Of a stretch of 64,000 bases of DNA, positions 15,349 to 24,601 are shown piece by piece. A program made the translations under genes and the position numbers. This DNA is from JAJFFW01 sp038534195. GTDB taxonomy: Bacteria > Pseudomonadota > Alphaproteobacteria > Caulobacterales > Parvularculaceae. The notes beneath the pieces were generated by a model. It searched no databases. It was not told where the DNA came from and saw only the letters and a list, made by a program, of their open reading frames with translations. The stretch spans positions 24,510 to 88,509 of the forward strand of contig JBCAXE010000010.1 of NCBI GenBank assembly GCA_038534195.1. Direction: 5' to 3'. Each line of letters opens with the position of its first letter. The first letter of the stretch is position 1.

Positions 15349-16968
15349 ATGACGAACCAATTTTCGCCGCGCGAGTTTGACTTGGCGCGAGGCCGCCGGA
15401 TCGGTCTCTTCGGGCTGCTGCTGGCGCTGGGCGCCGCAATGTTGTCGCTCGGGGCAGTCGCGCAGAATGCCGCTAGCGGATCCGGCGAAGGGGTGATCCT
15501 GTCGCTGAACGGCGCCGTGACGCCGGCCTCGGCGAGTTATCTTGAGCGCGAAATCCAGGCCGCAGACGTGGCCGACGCCGACCTCATCATCATCGAAATC
15601 GACACGCCCGGCGGTCTCGTCGACAGCATGAAGACCATCATCAAATCGATCCTGGCGTCGGAAACGCCGGTGGCGACCTTCGTATCGCCGCAAGGCGCGC
15701 GGTCCGCCAGCGCCGGTCTCTATATCATGTATTCCGCGCACATCTCGGCCATGGCCCCGGCGACGAACACCGGCGCGGCGACACCCGTGGAAGTGGGCGG
15801 AGGTTCGCCGCCGCCGGAAGAAAGCCCGTTCGACGGCGAAGAACCGGTGAAGAAAGACGACGCCGAAAGCGAGAACGCGGACGAAACAGCAGCGCCAGGC
15901 GATGACGTAGCCAACGACGAGGCGGCTGGCGATGCGCCTGTGGACGCCGCCGATACGGTTGATGAGGGCGAAGCCGCGGAGGAGCCCGCCGAGACAGCCC
16001 GCCCTGACGCCACAGACGACGCGAACGAAACCGCGCCGCTTTCCAACGACAGCGCGCTGCGGGCGAAGATCATCAACGACTCCGTCGCTTATATCCGCTC
16101 GCTCGCCGATGAACGCGGGCGCAACGCCGACTGGGCCGAGCGGGCCGTGCGCGAAGCGGTGTCGGTGACGTCGCGCGAGGCGCTCGAATTGAACGTGATT
16201 GATCTGATTGCGGACGATATCGACGATCTTCTGCAGAAAATCGATGGGCGCGTCGTTGAAACCGCCGCCGGCGAAGTTACGCTAAAGACGCAAAACCTCA
16301 AATTAACGCGGGTCGAGCCGACGACAGTGGAAAAGATTCTGGGCTTTATCTCAAATCCCAATGTGGCGGTGATCTTGATGTCCCTCGCCACGACCGGAAT
16401 CATCATCGAGATGTGGAATCCGGGATCGATCTTCCCGGGCGCCCTTGGCCTGACCTGTCTCGTTCTCGGACTCTATTCGTTTCAGGTTCTGCCGTACAAT
16501 GTCTTGCCGCTCGTGCTCATGGGCATCGGCGCAATCCTGATGGTGATCGAGGCGTATAGTCCGACCTTCGGGCTCGCGGGACTATCAGGTCTCGTCCTTT
16601 TCGGGGTCGGCATGTATTTTCTGTTCCCGGACGGCTTCCGCGTCTCGGGCTCGGTGATTGGTACGATCATGGCGATCAGCGGCGGTCTTCTGGCGCTGAT
16701 CCTCTTTGCGCTGATCGGCTCGCGCAGCCATGGGCCGATGCTCGGCGGGGACGCCATCAAGAAGCGCGAAGGTGTCGTTGACGATTGGGACGGCAAGGAA
16801 GGCTGGGTCATTGTCGAGGGCGAGCGCTGGCGTGCGCGCGCCGACAAACCTCTAACGCCGGGCGATAAGATCCGCGTGGTTGAGGTGGACGGGCTTGTTC
16901 TGGTTGTGAAGCAAATGAAGGCCGGCGGTCTCCTTGGCGGTCTCGCGCCCGGTGAGGCGCGCGCCTGA
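15349..16968 (+). CDS. NfeD-type membrane serine protease (ClpP-class)
   Basis: A 539-residue membrane protease of the NfeD1b type, known to cleave the C-terminus of partner stomatins. Order: signal anchor (residues 18-38), Ser-Lys dyad ClpP-like domain with Ser121 (ARSASAGLYI) and Lys240 (RAKIINDSVAYIR), four membrane spans (about 330-470) and a C-terminal NfeD beta-barrel. An acidic, proline-rich low-complexity insert of about 85 residues (149-233) separates the two catalytic residues, which is unusual. It is followed by a short NfeD gene and a slipin gene, the classical set. Confidence 0.88.
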   Translation: MTNQFSPREFDLARGRRIGLFGLLLALGAAMLSLGAVAQNAASGSGEGVILSLNGAVTPASASYLEREIQAADVADADLIIIEIDTPGGLVDSMKTIIKSILASETPVATFVSPQGARSASAGLYIMYSAHISAMAPATNTGAATPVEVGGGSPPPEESPFDGEEPVKKDDAESENADETAAPGDDVANDEAAGDAPVDAADTVDEGEAAEEPAETARPDATDDANETAPLSNDSALRAKIINDSVAYIRSLADERGRNADWAERAVREAVSVTSREALELNVIDLIADDIDDLLQKIDGRVVETAAGEVTLKTQNLKLTRVEPTTVEKILGFISNPNVAVILMSLATTGIIIEMWNPGSIFPGALGLTCLVLGLYSFQVLPYNVLPLVLMGIGAILMVIEAYSPTFGLAGLSGLVLFGVGMYFLFPDGFRVSGSVIGTIMAISGGLLALILFALIGSRSHGPMLGGDAIKKREGVVDDWDGKEGWVIVEGERWRARADKPLTPGDKIRVVEVDGLVLVVKQMKAGGLLGGLAPGEARA

Positions 16969-17276
16969 TGGACTTCCCGACTTTTTCAGAGAACCCTGTT
17001 ATCTGGGCGCTCTTCTTTTTGCTGATCGGGGCCAGCGCCGTCTTGGCGGCGAAAATTTACGGGCTCATTTTCATGCGCGGAAAATCGCCCCATCGTGTGG
17101 GCGAGGTTATGAATGTCAGCCGCGCCGAAGTGACTGAGTGGGCGGATGGCGAGGGTTATGTGCGCGCCGGCGGCGAGCTCTGGCGCGCGCAATCGAACGA
17201 CCCGCTCGTACCGGGTGACGATGTGACGGTCGCCGGCATGAACGGATTAGTGTTACGAGTAAAAAAGAAGGCGTGA
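16968..17276 (+). CDS. Short NfeD-like membrane protein
   Basis: A 102-residue protein: one membrane span at residues 11-33 followed by an NfeD-type OB-fold domain (GEVMNVSRAEVTEWADGEGY, then GDDVTVAGMNGLVLRV). It overlaps the stop of the NfeD protease gene as TGATG, so the two are coupled. It resembles the C-terminal barrel of its neighbour, suggesting partial duplication, and probably works at the membrane with the slipin that follows. Confidence 0.85.
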   Translation: MDFPTFSENPVIWALFFLLIGASAVLAAKIYGLIFMRGKSPHRVGEVMNVSRAEVTEWADGEGYVRAGGELWRAQSNDPLVPGDDVTVAGMNGLVLRVKKKA

Positions 17277-17349
17277 CGCGTCGCGCCTGCAGCAAAGAAT
17301 AAGTGGAACGCGGATTTAAACGTGTCCCCTTGAAGGTAAGGAGAATACC

Positions 17350-18108
17350 ATGCCCGGTGTCGGCATTTTAGGTTTTTTGGTTTTTGCGATCATTTTCATC
17401 GCAACCAATGTCATCAAGATCCTTCGGGAATATGAGAAAGGCGTGATCTTCACGCTTGGCCGCGTCGGCCGCAAAGCGGCGGGCCCGGGCCTCGTCATCC
17501 TGATCCCCGTGGTCCAGCAAATGCGAAAGGTGGACATGCGCACGCTCGTCCACGATGTGCCGACGCAGGACGTGATCAGCCAGGACAACGTCTCGGTGAA
17601 AGTGAACGCGGTGATCTATTACCGCGTCGTTGATGCGGTGCGCGCCATCGTACAGGTGGAAAACTACATGGCCGCCACCAGCCAGCTCGCGCAGACGACC
17701 TTGCGCTCCGTCCTCGGTAAGCACGATCTCGACGAGATGCTGCAAGAACGCGACAAGCTCAATAAAGACATTCAGGAAATCCTGGACACCCAGACGGAAG
17801 CCTGGGGAATCAAGGTCTCCAATGTTGAAATCAAGCACGTGGACGTGGACCCGTCGATGATCCGCGCCATCGCCAAGCAGGCCGAAGCCGAGCGCGAACG
17901 GCGCTCGAAAGTGATCCTGGCCGAAGGCGAATTTCAGGCGGCGGCGAAACTGGCGGAAGCCGCAAACGTTCTCGCGACCCAGCCGGGCTCGATGGAGCTT
18001 CGGTACCTAAACTCCTTGCAGGAGATCGCCGGGGACAAATCGAACACGATTGTCTTTCCGTTCTCCCTTGACCAGGTGGGCAAAGCGATCCGTGGGGAAA
18101 CTTTCTGA
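17350..18108 (+). CDS. Slipin (stomatin/SPFH-domain membrane protein)
   Basis: A 252-residue slipin: one N-terminal membrane span (residues 6-22), then an SPFH/band 7 domain (REYEKGVIFTLGR, PGLVILIPVVQQMRKVDMRT, QDNVSVKVNAVIYYRV) and a C-terminal helical tail rich in Ala/Glu (QAEAERERRSKVILAEGEFQ). Slipins form large membrane rings and pair with NfeD proteins, which are encoded just upstream here. Thought to organise or protect membrane proteins. A terminator follows. Confidence 0.92.
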   Translation: MPGVGILGFLVFAIIFIATNVIKILREYEKGVIFTLGRVGRKAAGPGLVILIPVVQQMRKVDMRTLVHDVPTQDVISQDNVSVKVNAVIYYRVVDAVRAIVQVENYMAATSQLAQTTLRSVLGKHDLDEMLQERDKLNKDIQEILDTQTEAWGIKVSNVEIKHVDVDPSMIRAIAKQAEAERERRSKVILAEGEFQAAAKLAEAANVLATQPGSMELRYLNSLQEIAGDKSNTIVFPFSLDQVGKAIRGETF

Positions 18109-18133
18109 TCGCAAGAAAAACCCGGTTTTGAAG

Positions 18134-18159
18134 AAAGCCGCCGCAAGGCGGCTTTTTTT
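18134..18159 (+). terminator. Rho-independent terminator after the NfeD-slipin genes
   Basis: AAAGCCGCC pairs with GGCGGCTTT around a GCAA loop, followed by a run of T. Confidence 0.9.
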
Positions 18160-18273
18160 CGCCCCGTTACAGTTTCGTTAGAAACGCCGCCGCCCGCCTG
18201 TTCTGGCGCCGCTGCTGCAGGAAGACAGGCCTCTTAGCATTTGGGGGACAACAAATGACAGAGGGGCCGATCA

Positions 18274-18519
18274 ATGAGACACATCAAATTTCACGCGGAG
18301 TCGCGTGACGGATTCCACCAACAAGAAAACAGCCTAAAAGTTGAAGCGGAGAATCGCTTCCTGAAAAACGCACTCACGTCGCGCCTGGCGCAAAAAATCC
18401 AAAATCATGAACGAGACGCCGCCAAACACCGTTTGTGCGGCCGAAAACGGCAGGCTGCGTCAAGCATCCAAGCCGCCCGGCGTCTCGAGGCCCTGTTGAA
18501 GGGATCGCAGCCGAAATAG
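18274..18519 (+). CDS. Small basic hypothetical protein
   Basis: An open frame of 81 residues with a GAGGGG ribosome-binding site 9 bases before the ATG. It is rich in Lys, Arg, His and Gln and predicted helical (LAQKIQNHERDAAKHR), with no membrane span. Codon choice is similar to the neighbours. It lies alone between the slipin terminator and the TonB receptor. I do not recognise it, and it could be a chance ORF. Confidence 0.4.
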   Translation: MRHIKFHAESRDGFHQQENSLKVEAENRFLKNALTSRLAQKIQNHERDAAKHRLCGRKRQAASSIQAARRLEALLKGSQPK

Positions 18520-18723
18520 TTAATCGTCCGCATCAAGAGATGTGCGCCGCAACATTTCTGTTGAATAAAAGCAACAATCGACAAGTCTCTTAAAGGTTGG
18601 GTCACGCAAATCTGAGAAAAGCTGCGTCAAGCGCCTGAAGCTATTGGCGTCCAGCCTGAATTGAGCCTAACATTCCGCAAAAACCAAATACGTCGGTAAC
18701 CAAAATCCAGGGAGGATTCATCA

Positions 18724-21450
18724 GTGAAAAAACGTTTGTGGGCGAAAGCCTCAGCCTTCGCACTTGCAGCATCGCTTGCGGCGCCGCACGCTGTCTTGGC
18801 GCAAGACGACGATGACGACGTCATTATCGTCACCGGGTCGTTCATCAAGAAAAAAAATCAGGCTGATCTGCCCTCGCCGTTACAAACCGTCGGCGCCGGC
18901 GATATTGCCGATATCGGCGCGCAAAACCTCGCCGACGTGACCCAAACGCTGACAATCAACACAGGCGCCCAGAACAATCCCGACGCCTTCACCCAAAACG
19001 GCACGGTCGGCACCTCGAACATCAACTTGCGCGGCCTCGGCGTCGGCTCGACGCTGGTGCTCCTGAACGGCAAGCGTCAGGTGCTCTCCGGCGGTCAGAC
19101 CAATGACGGCATCAACTTTGTCGACACATCATCGCTCGTGCCGATGATCGCCATCGACCGCATCGAGATCCTGAAAGACGGCGCGTCCGCACTTTATGGC
19201 TCTGACGCTGTGGCGGGCGTTGTCAACTTCATCACGCTCGAAAATTACGACGGCATAAAACTGTCCGGCAATTATCAAAACCATCAAAGCCTCGGCGATC
19301 AGGACGAGTATGTAATCCAGGGTCTGGCGGGTAAGGATTTTGGCCGCGGCTCCATCATGGTGGCGGCGAGCTACACAGACCGCAGCCCGCTCACGACCGC
19401 AGAACGCCGCCTGTCGCGCCCGCAGGATGATACGTCTGCGCTTGGTAATCCCGGCGCATTTTTCGGCTTCCCCGGCTTGCCGGCCGGCGCACCGCTGATT
19501 GACCCGGGCTGCGCCGACGCCGGCGGGTTTCCGACACCTTTAGGCCCAACCATTGCGCCTGGCCTCACCATCGGCCTTTGCGGTTTCGACTTTGGCGACT
19601 TCTTCAATCTCGTGGCTGATGAAGAGCGCTTTGTGGGTATCGCGCGCGGTGAACTTGACCTGACGGACAGCATTCAGTTCACGGCGGAATTCAGCTACGC
19701 AAACAATGAAGCCTCTCGCGGCAATTCGCCGTCCTTCCCGGCCTTGATGCTCGGCAGCACTGTCATACCGGGAGCGGATTTCGGCCCGAACGCGAACCCG
19801 TTTAATATCTTTCCAGGCGACCCCACGCTGGTGTTTTTCGGCCGCGTCAGCGGCAATGGCGGCACGGTGGCGCCGACCACAACAGACTCTGAAACATGGC
19901 GGGCGTCCGCCAGCCTCGGCGGCGATATCGGCTCCGGCGGCTGGGAGATTTCATTCGTACGCGGCTCTAACGACTTTAGCGTCGCCACGGAAGATACCGT
20001 CACCGACCGGTTCCAGTGCGCGCTTTCAGGCTTTAACAGCGTTCCGGCCATCCCCGGCGTAACCGCCGGCACGGATTGTTCTTCGGCGAATCCAAACCTT
20101 TCCGGGCCCGGCGACGCGCCGCTCCCGGTCGGCTCGTTCTTCAATCCTTTCTCAACGTCGCTCACCGGCGTCGCGCCGAATGATCCAGCGTTTCTGAATT
20201 ACATCCAGGGACTGCAAGTGCGAGATTACGCGTCGGACGTCACGGTCGTCGAGGGTTATATCTCACAGGAAGTGTTCCAGTTGCCTGCAGGCCCGCTCAG
20301 CGTCGCGGTCGGCGCACAATATCGCGACAATGACCTGTCGCAAACGCTCGACCCTTTGTCGCTGAACGACGCTTTCTCGTTCATCGTCGGCGGCCGGGAA
20401 TTTGACGGCTCGCAGGACGTGTTCGCGTTCTTCGGTGAGGCGTCGGTGCCAATCGCCGACTGGCTCGACCTTCAGTTGGCGGTGCGCCATGAGCGCTACG
20501 GCGAAGAGGAAGGCGGATCAACGACAGACCCCAAAATCGCGATCCTGGCGCGGCCGCATGAAACGCTTTCCCTACGCGGATCGTTCTCCACGTCGTTCCG
20601 GGCGCCGTCCGTCTTTCAGCAATTCGGCGAGTCGACAACCCTGCAGCAAATCTCTGACCCGAACCAGGGCGGGGCCGACGCCTTTGTTGCGGTGCGCACA
20701 TTAGCGCCCGACGGGGGCACTTCGCCGCGCGATATCCTGCCGGAAGAGTCCGAAGCCTTTAACGTCGGCGCAAGCTGGACGCCGTTCGGCGGCGGGCTGA
20801 CGATTGATGTCGATTACTTCAACTTCGACTTCTCAAACGTCATCATTCAGGAGAACCCGCAAGCGCTCGTCAACGCTGACCCGGACGGTCCGAACATCAT
20901 CCGCGCGCCGTCAGGCACGCTCGTTCAGATCAACAACAACTTCGTGAACGCCTCATCGGTGCAAACATCGGGCATCGACTTCAGCGCCGTATACAACATC
21001 GAAACGGACTACGGTACGATCACGCCGAGCTTCCAGGGGACGTACATTTTGAATTACGACCTGGAAGACCCGCAAGCGGGCGCTGTGGACGGCGAGGGCG
21101 TTCGAAACTTCACCAACTTCGGCTCGCCGACGCCGCAATTGCGGTTCAACGCCGGGCTCGGCTACGCAAACGGCGCACACTCGGCGAACCTCTTCGTGCG
21201 CCATATCGGAAGCTATCTGGACGACCAGAACGGCCTGATCGATATCGACAGCGACACGCGCGTGGACGTTCAGTACTCGTTGGCGATCAATGAATATCTG
21301 AACCGCGACCAGCTCGCCGCCATCACCATCGGCGCGCGCAACATCTTTGGAACCACCGCTCCGCAGGTCTTCACTAATGGCGGCTTTGACAGCCGGGTGC
21401 ATGATCCGCGCGGCGCGCTCCTCTATTTCGGCGTTGACCTCGAATTCTAA
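18724..21450 (+). CDS. TonB-dependent outer-membrane receptor
   Basis: A 908-residue receptor. A signal peptide ends near VLAQ, followed by an acidic stretch (DDDDD) and a TonB-box-like VIIVTGSFI. The plug domain covers about residues 50-165 (VLLNGKRQVL, then IDRIEILKDGASALYGSDAVAGVVNFIT) and the rest is beta-barrel ending in the aromatic LYFGVDLEF. Such receptors with the GSxI start and long loops often import carbohydrates or peptides in marine alphaproteobacteria; the ligand here cannot be read. No transporter partner is adjacent. A strong terminator follows. Confidence 0.93.
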   Translation: MKKRLWAKASAFALAASLAAPHAVLAQDDDDDVIIVTGSFIKKKNQADLPSPLQTVGAGDIADIGAQNLADVTQTLTINTGAQNNPDAFTQNGTVGTSNINLRGLGVGSTLVLLNGKRQVLSGGQTNDGINFVDTSSLVPMIAIDRIEILKDGASALYGSDAVAGVVNFITLENYDGIKLSGNYQNHQSLGDQDEYVIQGLAGKDFGRGSIMVAASYTDRSPLTTAERRLSRPQDDTSALGNPGAFFGFPGLPAGAPLIDPGCADAGGFPTPLGPTIAPGLTIGLCGFDFGDFFNLVADEERFVGIARGELDLTDSIQFTAEFSYANNEASRGNSPSFPALMLGSTVIPGADFGPNANPFNIFPGDPTLVFFGRVSGNGGTVAPTTTDSETWRASASLGGDIGSGGWEISFVRGSNDFSVATEDTVTDRFQCALSGFNSVPAIPGVTAGTDCSSANPNLSGPGDAPLPVGSFFNPFSTSLTGVAPNDPAFLNYIQGLQVRDYASDVTVVEGYISQEVFQLPAGPLSVAVGAQYRDNDLSQTLDPLSLNDAFSFIVGGREFDGSQDVFAFFGEASVPIADWLDLQLAVRHERYGEEEGGSTTDPKIAILARPHETLSLRGSFSTSFRAPSVFQQFGESTTLQQISDPNQGGADAFVAVRTLAPDGGTSPRDILPEESEAFNVGASWTPFGGGLTIDVDYFNFDFSNVIIQENPQALVNADPDGPNIIRAPSGTLVQINNNFVNASSVQTSGIDFSAVYNIETDYGTITPSFQGTYILNYDLEDPQAGAVDGEGVRNFTNFGSPTPQLRFNAGLGYANGAHSANLFVRHIGSYLDDQNGLIDIDSDTRVDVQYSLAINEYLNRDQLAAITIGARNIFGTTAPQVFTNGGFDSRVHDPRGALLYFGVDLEF

Positions 21451-21475
21451 GGGTTAACACGCCGACGCTTTTGAG

Positions 21476-21509
21476 CCCCCGCGGCTTCGGCCGCGGGGGT
21501 TTTCTTTTG
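21476..21509 (+). terminator. Rho-independent terminator after the TonB receptor
   Basis: CCCCCGCGGC pairs with GCCGCGGGGG around a TTCG tetraloop, followed by a T-rich tail. Confidence 0.92.
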
Positions 21510-21534
21510 CTCAAAAGTCTGCGAGGCGCACGTA

Positions 21535-21813
21535 ATGGATGTATCCGATGCACAACCTGACGCCCCGCGCCTCGATGTACGCGGCTATCGCTGTCCGGTT
21601 CCCGTGATCCGCATGGAGGCGGCGCTGCGCGGGATGCGCGGTGGCGATCAACTCCTTGTTTTTGCTGACGATCCGGTGGCCGCTGTCGACATTCCGCATT
21701 TCTGCGCAGAAGGCGGGCACGCGGCGGAGCGCCAGCCCGACGAAGGGGCCGCTTGCGTCTTTCTGGTCACGCGCGGCGAAAAAGGCGGCGAGACCGGCGG
21801 CGACGCCCCATGA
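21535..21813 (+). CDS. TusA/SirA-family sulfur-carrier protein
   Basis: A 92-residue protein with the TusA fold. The active-site motif is RCPVPVIRMEAALR, with persulfide cysteine Cys20 in CPxP, and the strand LLVFADDPVAAVDIPHFC fits the family (TLxVxxxDPxxxxDIxxxC). TusA proteins pass sulfur to tRNA thiolation, molybdopterin or other pathways. The C-terminal tail is glycine-rich and a little longer than usual. No sulfur-relay gene is adjacent, so the client is open. Confidence 0.85.
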   Translation: MDVSDAQPDAPRLDVRGYRCPVPVIRMEAALRGMRGGDQLLVFADDPVAAVDIPHFCAEGGHAAERQPDEGAACVFLVTRGEKGGETGGDAP

Positions 21814-21962
21814 GGCCGGCGCCGGGGCTCCCATTTTCCTCTAAAGATGGTAATAGTTAATGTGGCGGAGCATGTTTTGGCGTGCTCTACTCGAATTGTT
21901 AGCGGCCGGCGCGGCGACCGTTTGCGGCGTCTTCCGGCGTAGGACCAGGGGAGTCCGGGGTA

Positions 21963-23270
21963 ATGAGGGATAATAGCGTGACAGCACTTAAAGCACTTCG
22001 CCGCACGTTGCTTGGCGTTGCAGCGGCTTCGGCCGTAACCATGGTCGGCGCGGGCGCGGCCCTGGCGGATTATCAGACGGGTCTGATCGCCTATCAAAAA
22101 GGCCAATACGCGGAGGCGATCGATATCTGGGAGCGCTTCGCCGTTGCTGGCGACGTGCGCTCGAAGAAAATTCTGGGCGACGTCTATTCCGGCAAGGTCC
22201 TGGAAGGCGCGAAGAAAGCCGCCGTGCCGATCGAGGAAATCTCCGTCGATAATATCCAGGCGCTGAAATGGTACACGCTCGCCGCCTATCATGATTTCAC
22301 GGCCTATCAGCAACCGACCGCATACGAAGTAAATGCGCGCATCCTCGCTGAACAGCGCCTTTCCGACATTCGCTTCCGCATGTCCACGAGCCATGTGAAA
22401 AAGGCAGAGAAGCTTGTTTCCGAAACATTCGAGCGCGGCAGCCCCTACGATATTTACCGCCTCGGCAAGCTTTATCAGGCGGGATCGGGTCTTGCGAAGA
22501 ACAACACCAAAGCGCTTCAAATGTACGCCCTTGCGAAAGCGCGCGGCGTCGGCGAGGCGAGCGCGGCGTACGAAGTGCTCGAACCGTTGATGAACGCGAA
22601 GGAAGTCAAGAATGCAGTGAAGGCCGCCGGCGAGTGGCAACCGCCGCTTCCCGAAGAGCACACCGGTCAGACGACGCAGCAAAAAGAGCTGGCGCGCCTG
22701 AAGAAAGAGCTTGAAGAGCTGAAGCTTGAAGACGCGCTTGAGGCGGTCTCCGATGTGGATGTGGAACTGATCCAGCGCGCGCTGCGCTCACTTGGGTTCT
22801 ATTACGGTTCCATCGACAACAAGATGGGCCCAGGCACGCGCGCTGCGATCCGTCGCTTCCAGTATTCCGGCGTTAAAGCCGATACGAAAATGACCGATCA
22901 GGAAAAAGAAGCGGTGCGCACTGGCGTTCTTTCCGCCCGCCAGACGGTCGATCTCTTCCGCAAGGCTGCGAAGAACGATCACCCCATGTCGCAATATGTC
23001 TTCGGCATCATGCATGTGCGCGGCATCGGCGTGGAGCAGGACGGCGCGCAGGCTGTGAAATGGCTGAAGCAGGCCGCGGGCGAAGATCTTGCGATCGCCC
23101 ATTATGCGCTCGGCGTTCTGTATCGCGACGGGTCGACGGGTCTCAACGAGGTGACGCCCGACAAGGCGCAATCGGCGATCCACTTCTCGAAGGGCTATTC
23201 GCTCGGCTACGGGCCGGCGGGCGAAGCGCTGCGCAAGCTTGAATTCGAAGCGCCCCGGAACGTCGAATAA
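21963..23270 (+). CDS. Exported Sel1-repeat and peptidoglycan-binding protein
   Basis: A 435-residue exported protein with a signal peptide ending near ALA-DY. Sel1/TPR-like repeats (YQKGQYAEAIDIWERFA, YDIYRLGKLYQAGSGLAKNN) surround a coiled segment rich in Lys/Glu (residues 236-262). A peptidoglycan-binding domain follows (LIQRALRSLGFYYGSIDNKM, then GTRAAIRRFQ, about 270-310), and more Sel1 repeats come after it (MSQYVFGIMHVRGIGVEQDG, IAHYALGVLYRDGS). It probably acts in the periplasm as a wall-anchored scaffold. It lies 32 bp before a beta-helix protein, with which it likely forms a unit. Confidence 0.88.
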   Translation: MRDNSVTALKALRRTLLGVAAASAVTMVGAGAALADYQTGLIAYQKGQYAEAIDIWERFAVAGDVRSKKILGDVYSGKVLEGAKKAAVPIEEISVDNIQALKWYTLAAYHDFTAYQQPTAYEVNARILAEQRLSDIRFRMSTSHVKKAEKLVSETFERGSPYDIYRLGKLYQAGSGLAKNNTKALQMYALAKARGVGEASAAYEVLEPLMNAKEVKNAVKAAGEWQPPLPEEHTGQTTQQKELARLKKELEELKLEDALEAVSDVDVELIQRALRSLGFYYGSIDNKMGPGTRAAIRRFQYSGVKADTKMTDQEKEAVRTGVLSARQTVDLFRKAAKNDHPMSQYVFGIMHVRGIGVEQDGAQAVKWLKQAAGEDLAIAHYALGVLYRDGSTGLNEVTPDKAQSAIHFSKGYSLGYGPAGEALRKLEFEAPRNVE

Positions 23271-23302
23271 TCGTAGAAAAGGTTGAATAGGGGATCAGTC
23301 AC

Positions 23303-24406
23303 ATGAAACGCGTACTCACAACTCTCGCCGCGCTGGGCGGTCTCGGTCTGATCGCCGCAGACGCCGCCAACGCGCAATCGCTCGGCGGCTTCCCGATCCG
23401 CGAACCGGGCGCAGGCTACGGCGCCGGCAAGCCGGGCAAAAAGAAAGATAAAAAAGGCCCGCAACAGATCATCGTCGATGTGAACGGCCCAGGCCCCTAC
23501 ACCTCGATCGCCAAAGCGGTGGACGATGTGGCTGAAGGCGGCGTCGTCTATGTCATGCACGGCGTCTACAATGAGAGCATCGAGCTCGAAAAATCTGTCT
23601 TCATCCAGGGCGACCGAGGCCCCGGCTCAGGCGTCGAAATCAACGCGCCCATGAACGAGCCCTGCCTCAGCTTTGCACCAAAAGACGGCACCGCCCATGC
23701 GGTCGTCGCCAATGTTCAGTTCGCCGCGAAGATTAATTCAGGCGCGTCGGCCTGCGTTGACGTGGCGCAAGGCGTCTTCACGCTGAAAGAAAGCGACGTC
23801 CTCGGCTCGACCGTGCGGCCAGCGATCAAAATCTCCGGCGGCACCGTGACCCTGAAGAAAAACCGCATCTCCGCCGGTTCTGAAGGCGTCTTTGTGGAGC
23901 AGGTTCACTCGCTCATGAACACGTCGATCATCGACAACAAGATCGCCAACAACAAAATCGGCGTCGACATCGCATCGGGCAGCCGCGCCGACGTTGTCGT
24001 GGCCGGCAATGAGATTTTCGACAATCTCGACTCCGGCGTGAAATCTTCCGGTTACGGCGAAGCCTCGCTGATCGGCAACAAGATCCGCAACAATAAAGGC
24101 GCGGGCATTATCCTCGACAAATACGCCAAACTCTCGCTGGTGCGGTACAATGAGATCGTGCAAAACAGCGGCGACGGCGTCGCCATCCCGTTCGGCGTCA
24201 ACGGCATCATTGAAGACAATGACATCGTCGGCAATTCAGGCCTGTCGATCTTCATCCGCGACGGTCTGGAGCCGAAGATCACCAACAACTTCATTCAGAA
24301 CAATGACGGCGACAGCAAGCGCAAGAAAAAGCGCCGCAAGAAACGCCGCGACCGCGACCAAGACGCCGATGATAATCGCTACAGCAACTCAGGCTGGCGC
24401 AATTAG
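23303..24406 (+). CDS. Exported right-handed parallel beta-helix protein
   Basis: A 367-residue protein with a signal peptide (cleavage near ANAQ), a short Gly/Lys linker (residues 40-52) and a right-handed parallel beta-helix. The helix shows as repeated turns such as IIDNKIANNKIGVDIASG, GNEIFDNLDSGV, GNKIRNNKGAGI and DNDIVGNSGLSI. The start resembles pectinase-like and periplasmic NosD/CASH folds (GPYTSIAKAVDDVAEGGVVY). The C-terminal tail is strongly basic (KKKRRKKRR) then acidic. No catalytic site is evident. It is likely cotranscribed with the Sel1/peptidoglycan-binding gene; a terminator follows. Confidence 0.85.
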   Translation: MKRVLTTLAALGGLGLIAADAANAQSLGGFPIREPGAGYGAGKPGKKKDKKGPQQIIVDVNGPGPYTSIAKAVDDVAEGGVVYVMHGVYNESIELEKSVFIQGDRGPGSGVEINAPMNEPCLSFAPKDGTAHAVVANVQFAAKINSGASACVDVAQGVFTLKESDVLGSTVRPAIKISGGTVTLKKNRISAGSEGVFVEQVHSLMNTSIIDNKIANNKIGVDIASGSRADVVVAGNEIFDNLDSGVKSSGYGEASLIGNKIRNNKGAGIILDKYAKLSLVRYNEIVQNSGDGVAIPFGVNGIIEDNDIVGNSGLSIFIRDGLEPKITNNFIQNNDGDSKRKKKRRKKRRDRDQDADDNRYSNSGWRN

Positions 24407-24430
24407 TCAGCACTTGAATGGATCAGAAAG

Positions 24431-24454
24431 CGCCTCCTTCGGGAGGCGTTTTTT
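24431..24454 (+). terminator. Rho-independent terminator after the beta-helix gene
   Basis: CGCCTCC pairs with GGAGGCG around a TTCG loop, followed by six T. Confidence 0.92.
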
Positions 24455-24540
24455 GTTTTAAGTAAACTTTCCCGACCATTCTCCCGGGCGCGAACAGATA
24501 GAAATCTTTTTTCGACCGAGCCGTCGATTAACCAACCTGA

Positions 24541-24555
24541 TTAAATTCGAATTAA
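24541..24555. promoter_or_regulatory. Candidate CtrA box before the TadG-like gene
   Basis: TTAA ATTCGAA TTAA is an exact TTAA-N7-TTAA site, with another TTAACC half-site at 24528-24533. It lies about 46 bp before the TTG start of the pilus-type gene. Confidence 0.6.
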
Positions 24556-24601
24556 CGCCCCGCTTTTAAGATTTTCTTCAAAGATCTAAACGGAGTATAT
24601 T

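Noticed and set aside
21648..22682. A 344-codon frame antisense to the Sel1/peptidoglycan-binding gene and tusA-like gene
   Set aside because: No recognisable domain, and both genes on the other strand are clear.
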